This document shows positions 49,967 through 58,625 of a stretch of DNA of 64,000 nt, in pieces. The stretch's first letter is position 1, and each line of letters begins with the position of its first letter. This stretch comes from Flavobacteriales bacterium (GTDB lineage: Bacteria > Bacteroidota > Bacteroidia > UBA10329). The stretch covers positions 62,001 to 126,000 of the forward strand of contig WGMW01000008.1 in the NCBI GenBank assembly GCA_016124845.1, read 5' to 3'. The position numbers and the translations under genes were made by a program. The notes under the pieces are model-generated. The model was not told where the DNA came from. It did no database searches and saw only the letters and a list, made by a program, of their open reading frames with translations.

Positions 49967-52900
49967 TCAGAAGTTTAATATGAATCCTAAACGCACTCTT
50001 CGCGGAAGCGAATAATTGCCTGGATTATTGACTGCCACTGCGTACAGGTCACGGAATGATTGTTCGTTGGTTTGAGCTGCTATGGAAGACTGGAACTCAG
50101 CTGCTGCCAAGTATCCGTCATCCTCTGGGTTACCGGTCTTACGATAAACCGAAAGTATGTTCTTGGTGTTGAGCAGGTTCTGGAAGTCAACATACACGTT
50201 GAGATTAGAACTTTTTGCCTTCTTACCTACTTTGCCTTTTGTCCAGTTGATAGTTATGTCCTTATCAACACGCATGTCTATCCTGAACTGCCAAGGTTTG
50301 TTGGAACCGTTCACAGACCCAGCGAGGAATGGAGTGGATCCACCCAAAACCGCTGCAGTCGTATTGGACTGACGTGAATACGGATTACCTGAACCGGCTC
50401 TGATAACCGCGTTAACTCCAAATCCCTGTAACCAGTTAATTGTTTTGCCATTCTTGGTTATCGACTTTGGTCCAGTATACTTATCTCCCATGAAGAAACG
50501 ATAGTCAAAGTTCAATACTATATTATGCCTTTGATCGAAATCCAACGGTTGAATGACCCTGAGGTTAGGAAAACCAGAGTTGACCAGATTGATGCCTGTG
50601 TTCACGTTTGACCCCGTACCATCTGCGAATTGCAAGGTATAGGCTAATGTCAATCTAATATTCTTGGTTCTTCTGAGGTCGTATGATACAGTCAATCCCT
50701 TCACCGTTCCAAAATCAATATTTCCGTACGTCAGGTATGTTTTCGGATAAGCCTCCGAAATACGGATCGTAGCGATCTGATTTCGCATCTCACGGTAGAA
50801 TCCATTCAACTGAATGGCTGAGTTTTTCCCAATCTGCTGCTTGAAACCTACAGAATATTCAATGGTCATCGAAGGTTTCAGATCAGGGTTGTTGATCGGA
50901 GTCGTACCGGTCCTGTTCTTCAGGTAGAGGTAATCAATCAAATTTAGTCGGTTTCCGGTCAAAGGTCGTTGGGTCAGCACGTCATAGTTCGCATAGAAAA
51001 GTGAGTTGTCAGAAATTGGGAATGAGAACGAGATACGCGGCATCACATTCACCTGCGGTTGGTAATCTTTAAATGCCCCGGATGAAATGGTTTCCTGATT
51101 TGGATCCACCAGATACGGGGCAATACCGGTTCCAGCACGCAATGTTGATGGATCTGTGATCTCAACCCCCTGCGCGTTGTACCAGACCGCGCCTTCACGA
51201 TAGCCGACAATCGCTGTAGGATTCTTGATGTCATTTACATAAACGACCGCGTCACTGGCGATATTACTTGGATGTGTAACCGCCTCGCCATTCATGGTAG
51301 TGACCTGTCCAGCCGTGTACGCTTCATAAAGCAGATATGGGTCTTTGAGAACCTTTTGGTTCGCGTCATACCTATCCACACGAACACCAACACGGAAGAT
51401 AAGATCCTTGAATGTGAACTCATCCTGAATATACCCAGCCATGTAGATCGGGTTGAATGCCGCCACCCTACGGGTAAAGTTTCCGTATTCGTCCTTCTCG
51501 TTGAAGAAATCATCGAACGTTGGCTTCGACTTGATCTTCTTACCTGTATAGTCATAACCGTAATATGACACAAGACTGTTGCCGTTGTTTAGGAGTTCGC
51601 TTGCGCTGAACCAATTCACCTTGAAGAAATCAGGGTCATAAGAGTCGATATCGATCCAATCTGTTCCTTTCGGGTCCAATCCCAAAGCCTTTCGGATGTT
51701 ATAATCAACGTAGTACTGCCCAGTATTATGCTCGGGATGGTCAGGATCGGTTACAACCAAATGGTTGTACGAAATCGTATCTGTGTAATTGCCATTGGAA
51801 TCAAAATGAACAATCGGGTTATTAAGATCCAGAACATCTTGGAAGTGGTTGTTTACATACTGCCTTGCAAGCGTCCACATGGAGTATGGTGCGTATCCAA
51901 TATACGAATCCGAACGTTGTTCATATTCGAATCCAAGCATAATAGAATGGTTTTTAATATCGAACGACCCTGTTCCCATAACCCGGAACTGCGTTTGATC
52001 AAGAATACTGTAACTATTGAACTGCGTACCAGTATTGTCCCAAATGTTATAAACCTGTCGTGGAAAGTCACCATTCCTGATGGCACCTCGGTCTTGCAAA
52101 ATCTGAGTCAGGTTCTCATACTTTCCTGTCTTTTCAGGATTCTGCGCATAATACTGAGCAGTATAAGCAGAGAGATATGGATTAATGTCCGTTGCTTGGA
52201 AAGTCACCATGGTATCACGGTCCGGACCTTGGATGAATCCGGGCAGACCTGTTGTATTATCCACACCGAAACTATAAGCATCTTCTTTGTATGTAGTGAA
52301 CTTACCTACATATCCATAACGGAAAAGATTGGCTTTATGGTCGGCATCCTGAGTCTTCTGACGAACACTTGAGTAGTCAGCCTGAATGCTGTAATAAGCG
52401 TTAGTGATCCCCGTCTTCTTGACCTCTCCGTCTGCGTTTGGCTTGGGAGTGAACCGCTGTGTAAAACGACCATACACCCTCCATGTCTGGTTGATCACCT
52501 GTCCATTGTTGTCAGAATTGAACATGGAACCAGAGTAGCTGTAGTTCATGTAATCGTTGAAATCAAGGTTACCACCGACCTTCAACGTTACGTTTCCAGG
52601 CAGGTAAAAGTCCAAATTACCGGATGCTACGACACTTCTTCGTGCCACGTTCTTGCGCTGAGCAGTCCATTGGAGATCACTCTTGCGGATCAACTCTGAA
52701 CGAAGTAATGAGGCTCCCTGTGCCGACTGAACGATCGGATCTGTTCGAAGATCCTTCAAGACGTCATCCTTCACGTAGTACGAACCAATAGCCGATGGAC
52801 GTGGATCCTTCTGGTAATTGATCTCCGTGGCCAAGAAATACCCCATAATTGGTTTCTTCTTCTTACCTTCTGGATCTGTCTTGTCCTTGATACTTATAAG

Positions 52901-53701
52901 CGGTCCGGAAATGTTTGCGGCAATCAGATGATACCCTTGAGGGTCGAACAAGTAGTGGTTCTTGTTGTCATACTTTGCTCCAATGGAACTCAACGCTTCA
53001 ATACCACCATAGGTAACACGCGAAGCACCTTTGGTCGTAATGGAAATCACGCCACCCGTTGCATCACCGTACTGAGCCGGAATACCACCAGTTACCACAC
53101 TTACCTGTTCGTAAGCTGCCTGAGGCAGATTAACATTGCCACGAACCTTAACCCCATCTATATAGGTGTTGGTTGCACCATCGCGCGAACCTTTGATACT
53201 ACCCACCTGACCGTCATTGTCCTGCACAGCCGCTGCTGTGGTAACTGCCGCAACATAACCACGATTGGCCATTTTCGTGATTGTTTCTCCACTGATCGTC
53301 ACAGATGACCCTGCATCTTTTTTAATCAACGGATCTTTGTACTCACTGACCACCACCTGATCTAATTGAACTCCAGTTGTCATGGAAATATTCAAGAAAG
53401 TTTGGCCTGCACCAGTAATAGAAATACCACGTTCTTCGTGAGAAGCGTATCCAACCGCTGAGACAATCAAAGTGTAGTTGTTCCCAGGTTTCACCGCCTT
53501 AATCTTGTACTTTCCATCAATATCCGCAGAAGTGCCGGCAACCTGTTCTCCGGCTTCCATCAATACCACATTGGCGAACGGAATAGAATTATTCTTTTCG
53601 TCCTGCACAATTCCTTCAATACCTCCGGTACCTACCTGGGCCCGAACGATGGTAAATGCACTGACTACGAGTACGCTAAGTAGTAGAAGTCTTTTTGTCA
53701 T
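49967..53701 (-). CDS. TonB-dependent receptor
   Basis: The 1244-residue protein begins with a signal peptide (TKRLLLLSVLVVSAFTIVRAQ) and a CarboxypepD_reg-like domain (GIEGIVQDEKNNSIPFANVVLMEAG, VSAVGYASHEERGISI). The plug domain follows (VQDNDGQVGSIKGSRDGATNTYIDGVKVRG, SVVTGGIPAQYGDATGGVISITTKG) and then a 22-strand barrel ending in PRRVRLGFILNF. It would take up a ligand through the outer membrane using TonB energy. No SusD-like partner is present; the downstream genes are a T9SS cargo protein and a PorV-like protein. A good promoter lies just upstream (53740-53771). Confidence 0.95.
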   Translation of the reverse strand: MTKRLLLLSVLVVSAFTIVRAQVGTGGIEGIVQDEKNNSIPFANVVLMEAGEQVAGTSADIDGKYKIKAVKPGNNYTLIVSAVGYASHEERGISITGAGQTFLNISMTTGVQLDQVVVSEYKDPLIKKDAGSSVTISGETITKMANRGYVAAVTTAAAVQDNDGQVGSIKGSRDGATNTYIDGVKVRGNVNLPQAAYEQVSVVTGGIPAQYGDATGGVISITTKGASRVTYGGIEALSSIGAKYDNKNHYLFDPQGYHLIAANISGPLISIKDKTDPEGKKKKPIMGYFLATEINYQKDPRPSAIGSYYVKDDVLKDLRTDPIVQSAQGASLLRSELIRKSDLQWTAQRKNVARRSVVASGNLDFYLPGNVTLKVGGNLDFNDYMNYSYSGSMFNSDNNGQVINQTWRVYGRFTQRFTPKPNADGEVKKTGITNAYYSIQADYSSVRQKTQDADHKANLFRYGYVGKFTTYKEDAYSFGVDNTTGLPGFIQGPDRDTMVTFQATDINPYLSAYTAQYYAQNPEKTGKYENLTQILQDRGAIRNGDFPRQVYNIWDNTGTQFNSYSILDQTQFRVMGTGSFDIKNHSIMLGFEYEQRSDSYIGYAPYSMWTLARQYVNNHFQDVLDLNNPIVHFDSNGNYTDTISYNHLVVTDPDHPEHNTGQYYVDYNIRKALGLDPKGTDWIDIDSYDPDFFKVNWFSASELLNNGNSLVSYYGYDYTGKKIKSKPTFDDFFNEKDEYGNFTRRVAAFNPIYMAGYIQDEFTFKDLIFRVGVRVDRYDANQKVLKDPYLLYEAYTAGQVTTMNGEAVTHPSNIASDAVVYVNDIKNPTAIVGYREGAVWYNAQGVEITDPSTLRAGTGIAPYLVDPNQETISSGAFKDYQPQVNVMPRISFSFPISDNSLFYANYDVLTQRPLTGNRLNLIDYLYLKNRTGTTPINNPDLKPSMTIEYSVGFKQQIGKNSAIQLNGFYREMRNQIATIRISEAYPKTYLTYGNIDFGTVKGLTVSYDLRRTKNIRLTLAYTLQFADGTGSNVNTGINLVNSGFPNLRVIQPLDFDQRHNIVLNFDYRFFMGDKYTGPKSITKNGKTINWLQGFGVNAVIRAGSGNPYSRQSNTTAAVLGGSTPFLAGSVNGSNKPWQFRIDMRVDKDITINWTKGKVGKKAKSSNLNVYVDFQNLLNTKNILSVYRKTGNPEDDGYLAAAEFQSSIAAQTNEQSFRDLYAVAVNNPGNYSLPRRVRLGFILNF

Positions 53702-53739
53702 TCCTTTTACATTTCAGTTACGCTCCGCAAAAAGCGCGG

Positions 53740-53771
53740 CTAAAGTAGCAAAGATCAATTCGTGTGTCAAA
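53740..53771 (-). promoter_or_regulatory. Bacteroidota promoter of the TonB receptor operon
   Basis: On the minus strand TTTG (complement of 53768-53771) and TACTTTAG (complement of 53740-53747) are 20 bases apart, fitting TTTG-N20-TAnnTTTG with one change. The expected start near 53733 lies about 32 bases before the ATG. Confidence 0.55.
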
Positions 53772-53865
53772 ATTTGTTAAACAATTGTTAAAGCGTGTTA
53801 ATCAAACTCATTTCTGAGGTTTTTGGCATGCTGGCAATTGAAGTTTCAAACACCACACTCACGTA

Positions 53866-54138
53866 TTATTCCTTTCTCTTTTTCACCGACCATTTTTTGG
53901 GTCTGTTCAGTCGTTTAGATTTCTTTTTCGTTTCCTTCATCCGCTTGCGCGTTTCCTTGTCCTGACCGTTCCAATGCCGCTTCACCGCCTTCTCGTGCGC
54001 TTCCTTCTCTTCCTTTTTCAAGGCGTCCTGTTTCTTTTCTGTCTCTTTCTGTGCCTTGGTGGCAGCGGATTGAGCAAAAGCTGCATTGGTAAGTACTGAT
54101 AAGAAGATGATGACGGCAAGTCGAACAAGAATTTTCAT
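53866..54138 (-). CDS. Small basic exported protein, probably coiled coil
   Basis: ATG 54138 gives 90 residues with a signal peptide (KILVRLAVIIFLSVLTNAAFAQ); a start at 54189 would add 17 residues before it. The mature part is almost entirely charged and very Lys/Glu-rich (SAATKAQKETEKKQDALK and similar repeats), consistent with a long helix or coiled coil. Small Lys-rich exported proteins of this kind are common in Bacteroidota; function unknown. It is divergent from the Rieske-like lipoprotein gene. Confidence 0.72.
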   Translation of the reverse strand: MKILVRLAVIIFLSVLTNAAFAQSAATKAQKETEKKQDALKKEEKEAHEKAVKRHWNGQDKETRKRMKETKKKSKRLNRPKKWSVKKRKE

Positions 54139-54281
54139 GGTCGGCAAAAATGAATTTCGTGTAATATCTGAATGTATCTGAGTTGACACAAAGCCGCTCT
54201 CGCAGAATCGGCAAAGGCCGCCAAGATAATTGAATACAATAAACCCTGCCGAAGGTGGTTTTAACCAATTACCTTTGCAGC

Positions 54282-54710
54282 ATGCGACCGATCAAACAGA
54301 TCACATTGGTTTTCATCATGCTTTCGGCAGGTCTTTTCTCATGCCAGAAAAACAACCGAAGCGGCATTCCGTATGTGCCTGTTAATTACCAATTGACGGT
54401 TTCCAACCCAGAATTTTCCAAACTGCTTGCGGTTGGAGGCTGGGTCTACATCAACGGTGGTTCACGTGGAATTATCGTTTACCGTTATTCTCCAGATGAG
54501 TTCCGTGCTTACGACCGCCATTGCACATGGCAGATCCAAGACAATTGCCAAGTTAGCGTTGACAACTCGGATGTGACCATTGTAGACACCGATTGCTGCC
54601 ATTCAAAGTTCCTCATCATAGATGGAGGTCCCATTGAAGGCAAAGCCGTTATCGGCCTTCAGCAATACAACACCAACTTTGACGGCAACACGCTTTACAT
54701 CTTCAATTGA
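54282..54710 (+). CDS. Lipoprotein with degenerate Rieske-like fold
   Basis: ATG 54282 gives 142 residues with a lipoprotein signal (Cys21 in GLFSCQ). The strand pattern and the end segment SKFLIIDGGPIEGKAVIGLQQY resemble a Rieske domain, but the cluster sites look lost: the first box is H80-C81-T-W and the second is C105-C106-H107-S-K109, instead of C-x-H and C-x2-H. An iron-sulfur cluster is therefore unlikely; the fold may have been reused. The stop overlaps the hldD start by one base (TGATG), so the two are linked. Confidence 0.68.
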   Translation: MRPIKQITLVFIMLSAGLFSCQKNNRSGIPYVPVNYQLTVSNPEFSKLLAVGGWVYINGGSRGIIVYRYSPDEFRAYDRHCTWQIQDNCQVSVDNSDVTIVDTDCCHSKFLIIDGGPIEGKAVIGLQQYNTNFDGNTLYIFN

Positions 54711-55675
54711 TGATCGTTGTAACGGGTGCCGCGGGTTTTATCGGAAGTTGTCTTTTGGCAGGCCTTCGCGATGCTGGCTATACTGACCTTGTTGCTGTAG
54801 ATGATTTCAGCAATGAGGCCAAGAACAAGAACCTTGCAGGCAAAGAACTGAGTGCCAAGGTCGATAGAACTGAATTCTTCGATTGGATCGAAGAGAACCA
54901 TCGGTTCATTCAGATCATCTTCCATTTGGGAGCACGAACCGATACCACCGAATTCGACCACCGGATCTTCGAAAAGTGGAATGTCAATTACTCAAAGCAG
55001 GTCTGGGATCTGTGTGTCGAATTCGGCCTTCCTCTGATATATGCTTCGTCTGCAGCGACCTACGGCTTGGGCGAACTGGGATTTGAGGACAATCATTCCG
55101 TGATACAAAACCTCAAGCCCCTGAACCCTTACGGAGAGTCGAAGAACGAATTCGATCGTTGGGCCGTTGACCAGAGAACCAAACCACACTTCTGGGCAGG
55201 GCTGAAATTTTTCAACGTTTACGGCCCCAACGAATATCATAAAGGAAGAATGGCATCTGTTGTCTTCCACGCCTTCAACCAGATCGGTCGTACGGGCGGC
55301 ATGAAACTCTTCCGTTCTCACAACCCCGATTATCGGGATGGTGAGCAACTACGCGACTTCATTTATGTGAAGGACGTAGTTTCTGTTTGCATCTATCTCA
55401 TGGAAACGAGAAACCATTCGGGCATCTACAACCTTGGTACAGGTGAGGCCAGAACTTTTCTCGACCTGACCAAAGCCACATTCAAGGCCATGGGCAAGGA
55501 GGAGAACATCGGTTTCATCGATACGCCTGAGGACATCAGAGACAAGTACCAGTATTTTACGGAAGCCAACATGACCAAACTACGGACCATCGGTTACAAC
55601 CGCCCCTTCCGAAGTTTGGAAGACGGCATTGCCGATTATGTTGGCAACTATCTGTTACCTGGCAAGTATCTCTGA
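54710..55675 (+). CDS. hldD: ADP-L-glycero-D-manno-heptose 6-epimerase
   Basis: ATG 54710 gives 321 residues; TTG 54707 would add one. It is an extended short-chain dehydrogenase: Rossmann GAAGFIGSCL, FHLGARTDTTE, catalytic SSAATYG with the Y-x-x-x-K motif in NPYGESK, then FFNVYGPNEYHKGRMASVVF, which is typical of HldD. It interconverts the two ADP-heptose epimers to give the L-glycero form used in lipopolysaccharide cores. This shows the organism makes heptose-containing LPS. It overlaps the Rieske-like gene by one base. Confidence 0.92.
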   Translation: MIVVTGAAGFIGSCLLAGLRDAGYTDLVAVDDFSNEAKNKNLAGKELSAKVDRTEFFDWIEENHRFIQIIFHLGARTDTTEFDHRIFEKWNVNYSKQVWDLCVEFGLPLIYASSAATYGLGELGFEDNHSVIQNLKPLNPYGESKNEFDRWAVDQRTKPHFWAGLKFFNVYGPNEYHKGRMASVVFHAFNQIGRTGGMKLFRSHNPDYRDGEQLRDFIYVKDVVSVCIYLMETRNHSGIYNLGTGEARTFLDLTKATFKAMGKEENIGFIDTPEDIRDKYQYFTEANMTKLRTIGYNRPFRSLEDGIADYVGNYLLPGKYL

Positions 55676-55683
55676 GTTAGAAG

Positions 55684-55699
55684 AAACGGGATTACAGTC
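55684..55699 (+). repeat. 16-bp inverted repeat, left copy
   Basis: AAACGGGATTACAGTC here is the exact reverse complement of 56372-56387. The pair flanks the small T9SS protein gene, 672 bases apart. Immediately around the left copy, AGAAGAA and TTCTTCT also form a 7-bp stem. Origin unknown. Confidence 0.75.
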
Positions 55700-55744
55700 T
55701 ATTCTTCTTATCAGTATGTCAAAGAACGAGGTGTACGCAATAAT

Positions 55745-56257
55745 TTATTTCTTGATGACCCTTCTCACCTCCACCCTGTTTCCAAGGTCGAGACGCACCA
55801 GGTACATGCCTGTCTGATATTTGGAGAAATCGAGTTTCTGTGAATTGAGACCTGGTTGGAACACTTGCTGATCCACCAATCTTCCGAGCGGATCGTAGAT
55901 CTGCACAGGAATGGCAGTTCTCACCGTAAATTCAAAATCGAATACCAGATCGGTCTGCACGGGATTCGGTTTGATGACGAAACCTCCATCATCACTCGGT
56001 GGAACGCCACCACCTTCTCCTCCGCTGCCTTCTCCACCATCACCGCCATCACCACCATCGCCACCTTTAAACTGTGGAGACTGAATAGTTTGCGGATGAA
56101 GTGTCTTGGACACGGAACTGACCTTGGCGGCATTCTGTCCGTAGATGTTTCCCTTATCAATGAGAATCCACACCATTACCATGATGACAACGGCTGAGAT
56201 CTTCAGCAATCTGCTTACCGCCCGTTCTCCGTCTGAGTCTTTGTAAATCTTGTTCAT
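55745..56257 (-). CDS. Small secreted protein with Gly/Asp repeat and T9SS type A sorting domain
   Basis: This 170-residue protein has an N-terminal hydrophobic signal/anchor (residues ~17-38), a low-complexity stretch of repeated G-G-D and G-G-E units (about 66-85) and a C-terminal Por_Secre_tail-like domain of ~75 residues (IKPNPVQTDLVFDFEF, IPVQIYDPLGRLV, FSKYQTGMYLVRLDLG). It has almost no other folded part, so it may be a short surface peptide or a linker-only cargo. A promoter is listed at 56307-56338 and the gene is flanked by 16-bp inverted repeats. Confidence 0.85.
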   Translation of the reverse strand: MNKIYKDSDGERAVSRLLKISAVVIMVMVWILIDKGNIYGQNAAKVSSVSKTLHPQTIQSPQFKGGDGGDGGDGGEGSGGEGGGVPPSDDGGFVIKPNPVQTDLVFDFEFTVRTAIPVQIYDPLGRLVDQQVFQPGLNSQKLDFSKYQTGMYLVRLDLGNRVEVRRVIKK

Positions 56258-56306
56258 GACAATTGTTTTAAATGGTTCAACTTCTTGTTTTTCTCATTCG
56301 CTGAGC

Positions 56307-56338
56307 TAAAGTTAGGTAGGCTCTGGAGGCTGGTCAAA
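56307..56338 (-). promoter_or_regulatory. Bacteroidota promoter of the small T9SS protein gene
   Basis: On the minus strand TTTG (complement of 56335-56338) and TAACTTTA (complement of 56307-56314) are 20 bases apart, fitting TTTG-N20-TAnnTTTG with one change at the last position. The ATG at 56257 lies about 43 bases beyond the expected start. Confidence 0.55.
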
Positions 56339-56371
56339 CCACGTAAGTGGCCATTCTATACACCTCAAAAC

Positions 56372-56387
56372 GACTGTAATCCCGTTT
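56372..56387 (-). repeat. 16-bp inverted repeat, right copy
   Basis: GACTGTAATCCCGTTT is the exact reverse complement of 55684-55699. It lies just upstream of the minus-33 box of the small T9SS protein gene, so it could also be a regulatory site. Confidence 0.75.
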
Positions 56388-56728
56388 TTCATAATTGTAT
56401 ACTATTCATTATCAATTCGTTACCTCGAATAATCCTTAACAATTCCATTACATTTCTAAGGCATTTCAACAATTCGGCCTTTTATTACACATCAAAGCTC
56501 TAAAAGACACTCCCCAAACTCTTTAATTACACGTCTAAAACCTCAGAAATAGACGTTAACTTAAAGTTAGATAAAACAATTGAGCGATGAAAGCATCTTT
56601 TTATACTCAACTCAGGGCGTTCTACACAAAAGAACTTGCATGGAGGCACCATCGAAAGAAATGGTCGGTGCGTTATTAATTACGCCTCTAAGCAATTTTC
56701 GAGCTACAAATTCATTAATTTAAATTAC
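56388..56728. other. AT-rich upstream region of the alpha-solenoid gene
   Basis: This stretch of about 340 bases is AT-rich, with many short T- and A-runs, and holds no gene that I can support. No well-spaced TTTG/TAnnTTTG pair was found for the plus-strand gene at 56729. An upstream in-frame start at 56636 exists but gives no conserved extension. Confidence 0.5.
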
Positions 56729-58282
56729 ATGTCTAAGACATCTTCAGATAAGGTTTTTCAACTGATAAAGTCGCTCAGCAAAGCTGAAAAGCGGTACTTT
56801 AAAGTTTACACCTCTAAGCAGGCTGGCGACAAGAACAATCACCAACTTCTCTTCGATGCCATTGACAGGTTTGATGAGTATGATGAAGACCAGGTGAAGA
56901 AGGTTTTGAAGAACCCGACCTTGGTTCGGTCGCTGCCCATTGCCAAAACACGTCTTTATGATGTGATCCTGCGCGCGCTGGATGCTTACCATTCTAACAG
57001 TTCTATCGATGCGCAGCTGAAACGCACATTGCATTGCGCAGAGATCCTCTATAAGAAGAGTTTGTATCAGCAAAGTCAGAAACTATTGGACAGCGCGAAG
57101 ACGCTCGCCTATAAATATGATAAACACACCTCGCTACTTGAGATCTTCATGTGGGAAAAGCTCCTAATTGAAAAGGACAATTACGAGCACGTGGGCGATG
57201 AGGAGCTGGAGGCGATGATGGAAGAGAATACCCGCATCACCAAACTGATTGAGGTTTACAACGATTTCTGGGGAATCAAGAGCCGTCTGTTCAATATTCT
57301 GAACAAACGTGGCAAGGCCAGAACCACTGAAGGTTTGGAAAAATTGAAATCAATTATTGATGATACGCTTCTGAACCGTGAGCCCGAACACATCTTCTAC
57401 CAATCAGAATACCTCTACAATCATATTTATAGTGCATACTATTTTGGAGTGGGTGATTACGCCAATTCGTTCAAGTATCTGAAAGCGAATGTGGATCACA
57501 TTGAGGCCAACTTGGACAAATTCCAAGAGGAACCGAATATCTATTTCTCTATTCTGACCAATATCGTTTACGTGGCCAGCCAGCTGAAAGACTTTGAGGC
57601 CGTTTTCTTCTATCTGAAGAAGCTGCGCGAATTGCCTGAAACGATGGAAATTAAGAACAATGAGGATCTGGAGATCAAACTCTTTTCCAGCGCCAACAGC
57701 ATTGAGTTGACCATTTACTTCCTAACAGGCGAATTTGAAAAGGGGCTGGATCTGATCCCGCAGATCGAGAACGGACTGATGCTCTACGAGAACAAGTTGA
57801 ACAGCGTTCGGAAAGCGTTCTTCTACTTCAATATTGCCATCATTTACTTTGGTGCCAAGAAGTACAACGATGCGCTGAAGTGGACAAACCGACTGCTGAA
57901 TGACATCGACATCAGCAAGAGTTTGGACATCTACTGTTTCGGACAGTTGCTCAATCTGCTCATTCACATTGAGTTGAACAACAAGAATCTGCTACCTTAT
58001 GCATTGCGTTCTGCCCAGCGTTACCTGAACACGCGTAACCGCTATTTTAAATTCGAATCATCGTTCTTGGACCTGATCGGACGACTGTTGAAATCGCCCG
58101 ACCGCGTTTCGGAAAATGAACAGTACGAGGTTTTCCTTGAACAGATGAAGGATCTGCAAGATGATCCGCTGGAAAGCAGCGCGTTCGAATACTTCGATTT
58201 CATTTCGTGGGCCGAGGCGAAATCAAAAGGAAAGGACTTTGGAGAAATTGTACGCGAGAAGGCCGATCTGCCACAAGTGTGA
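56729..58282 (+). CDS. Alpha-solenoid (TPR-like) protein of unknown function
   Basis: ATG 56729 gives 517 residues, starting with MSKTSSDKVFQLIKSLSKAEKRYFKVY, an opening I recognise as conserved in a family of Bacteroidota proteins. The rest is a long alpha-helical repeat protein with TPR-like helix pairs (ILYKKSLYQQSQKLLDSA, NIAIIYFGAKKYNDALKW) and no signal peptide or membrane segment, so it is probably a cytoplasmic scaffold or regulator. An in-frame start at 56636 would add 31 unlike residues. It is convergent with the MerR gene, which begins where it ends. Function unknown. Confidence 0.85.
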   Translation: MSKTSSDKVFQLIKSLSKAEKRYFKVYTSKQAGDKNNHQLLFDAIDRFDEYDEDQVKKVLKNPTLVRSLPIAKTRLYDVILRALDAYHSNSSIDAQLKRTLHCAEILYKKSLYQQSQKLLDSAKTLAYKYDKHTSLLEIFMWEKLLIEKDNYEHVGDEELEAMMEENTRITKLIEVYNDFWGIKSRLFNILNKRGKARTTEGLEKLKSIIDDTLLNREPEHIFYQSEYLYNHIYSAYYFGVGDYANSFKYLKANVDHIEANLDKFQEEPNIYFSILTNIVYVASQLKDFEAVFFYLKKLRELPETMEIKNNEDLEIKLFSSANSIELTIYFLTGEFEKGLDLIPQIENGLMLYENKLNSVRKAFFYFNIAIIYFGAKKYNDALKWTNRLLNDIDISKSLDIYCFGQLLNLLIHIELNNKNLLPYALRSAQRYLNTRNRYFKFESSFLDLIGRLLKSPDRVSENEQYEVFLEQMKDLQDDPLESSAFEYFDFISWAEAKSKGKDFGEIVREKADLPQV

Positions 58283-58618
58283 TCAAAGATTGTCGCGAAG
58301 CTCAATCAAAAAGCTGCGTATCTCTTTCAATCGCTCCACAATCTCTTCGTTCTGAATCGTGTCACCTTTATTCTCGCGAAGCTTCTTTTTGGCGCCATCA
58401 AGCGTAAAACCGCGCTCTTTCACCAAATGATAGATCACCTTCAGGTTGTCCACATCTTTCTGCGTGAACAGGCGGTTTCCCTTCTTGTTCTTCTTGGGTT
58501 TGAGAATATCGAACTCTTTCTCCCAAAAACGGATGAGCGATGCATTCACATCGAACATCTTGGCCACTTCGCCAATGGAATAGTACAATTTGGTTATGGG
58601 CCGTTCCTTGTAAGGCAT
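58283..58618 (-). CDS. MerR family transcriptional regulator
   Basis: This 111-residue protein has the N-terminal winged helix-turn-helix of MerR: YYSIGEVAKMFDVNASLIRFWEKEF, then NKKGNRLFTQKDVDNLKVIYHL, followed by a short helix that would form the dimer. It lacks a long effector-binding domain and a metal-binding loop, so it may respond through dimerisation or a partner. It lies seven bases after the M23 peptidase gene, so the two may be co-transcribed. Targets unknown. Confidence 0.9.
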   Translation of the reverse strand: MPYKERPITKLYYSIGEVAKMFDVNASLIRFWEKEFDILKPKKNKKGNRLFTQKDVDNLKVIYHLVKERGFTLDGAKKKLRENKGDTIQNEEIVERLKEIRSFLIELRDNL

Positions 58619-58625
58619 AACCGTA

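Noticed and set aside
54270-54277. TACCTTTG as promoter of the Rieske-like gene
   Set aside because: It matches TAnnTTTG but ends four bases before the ATG and has no TTTG element 19-20 bases upstream, so it would give a leaderless or truncated message.
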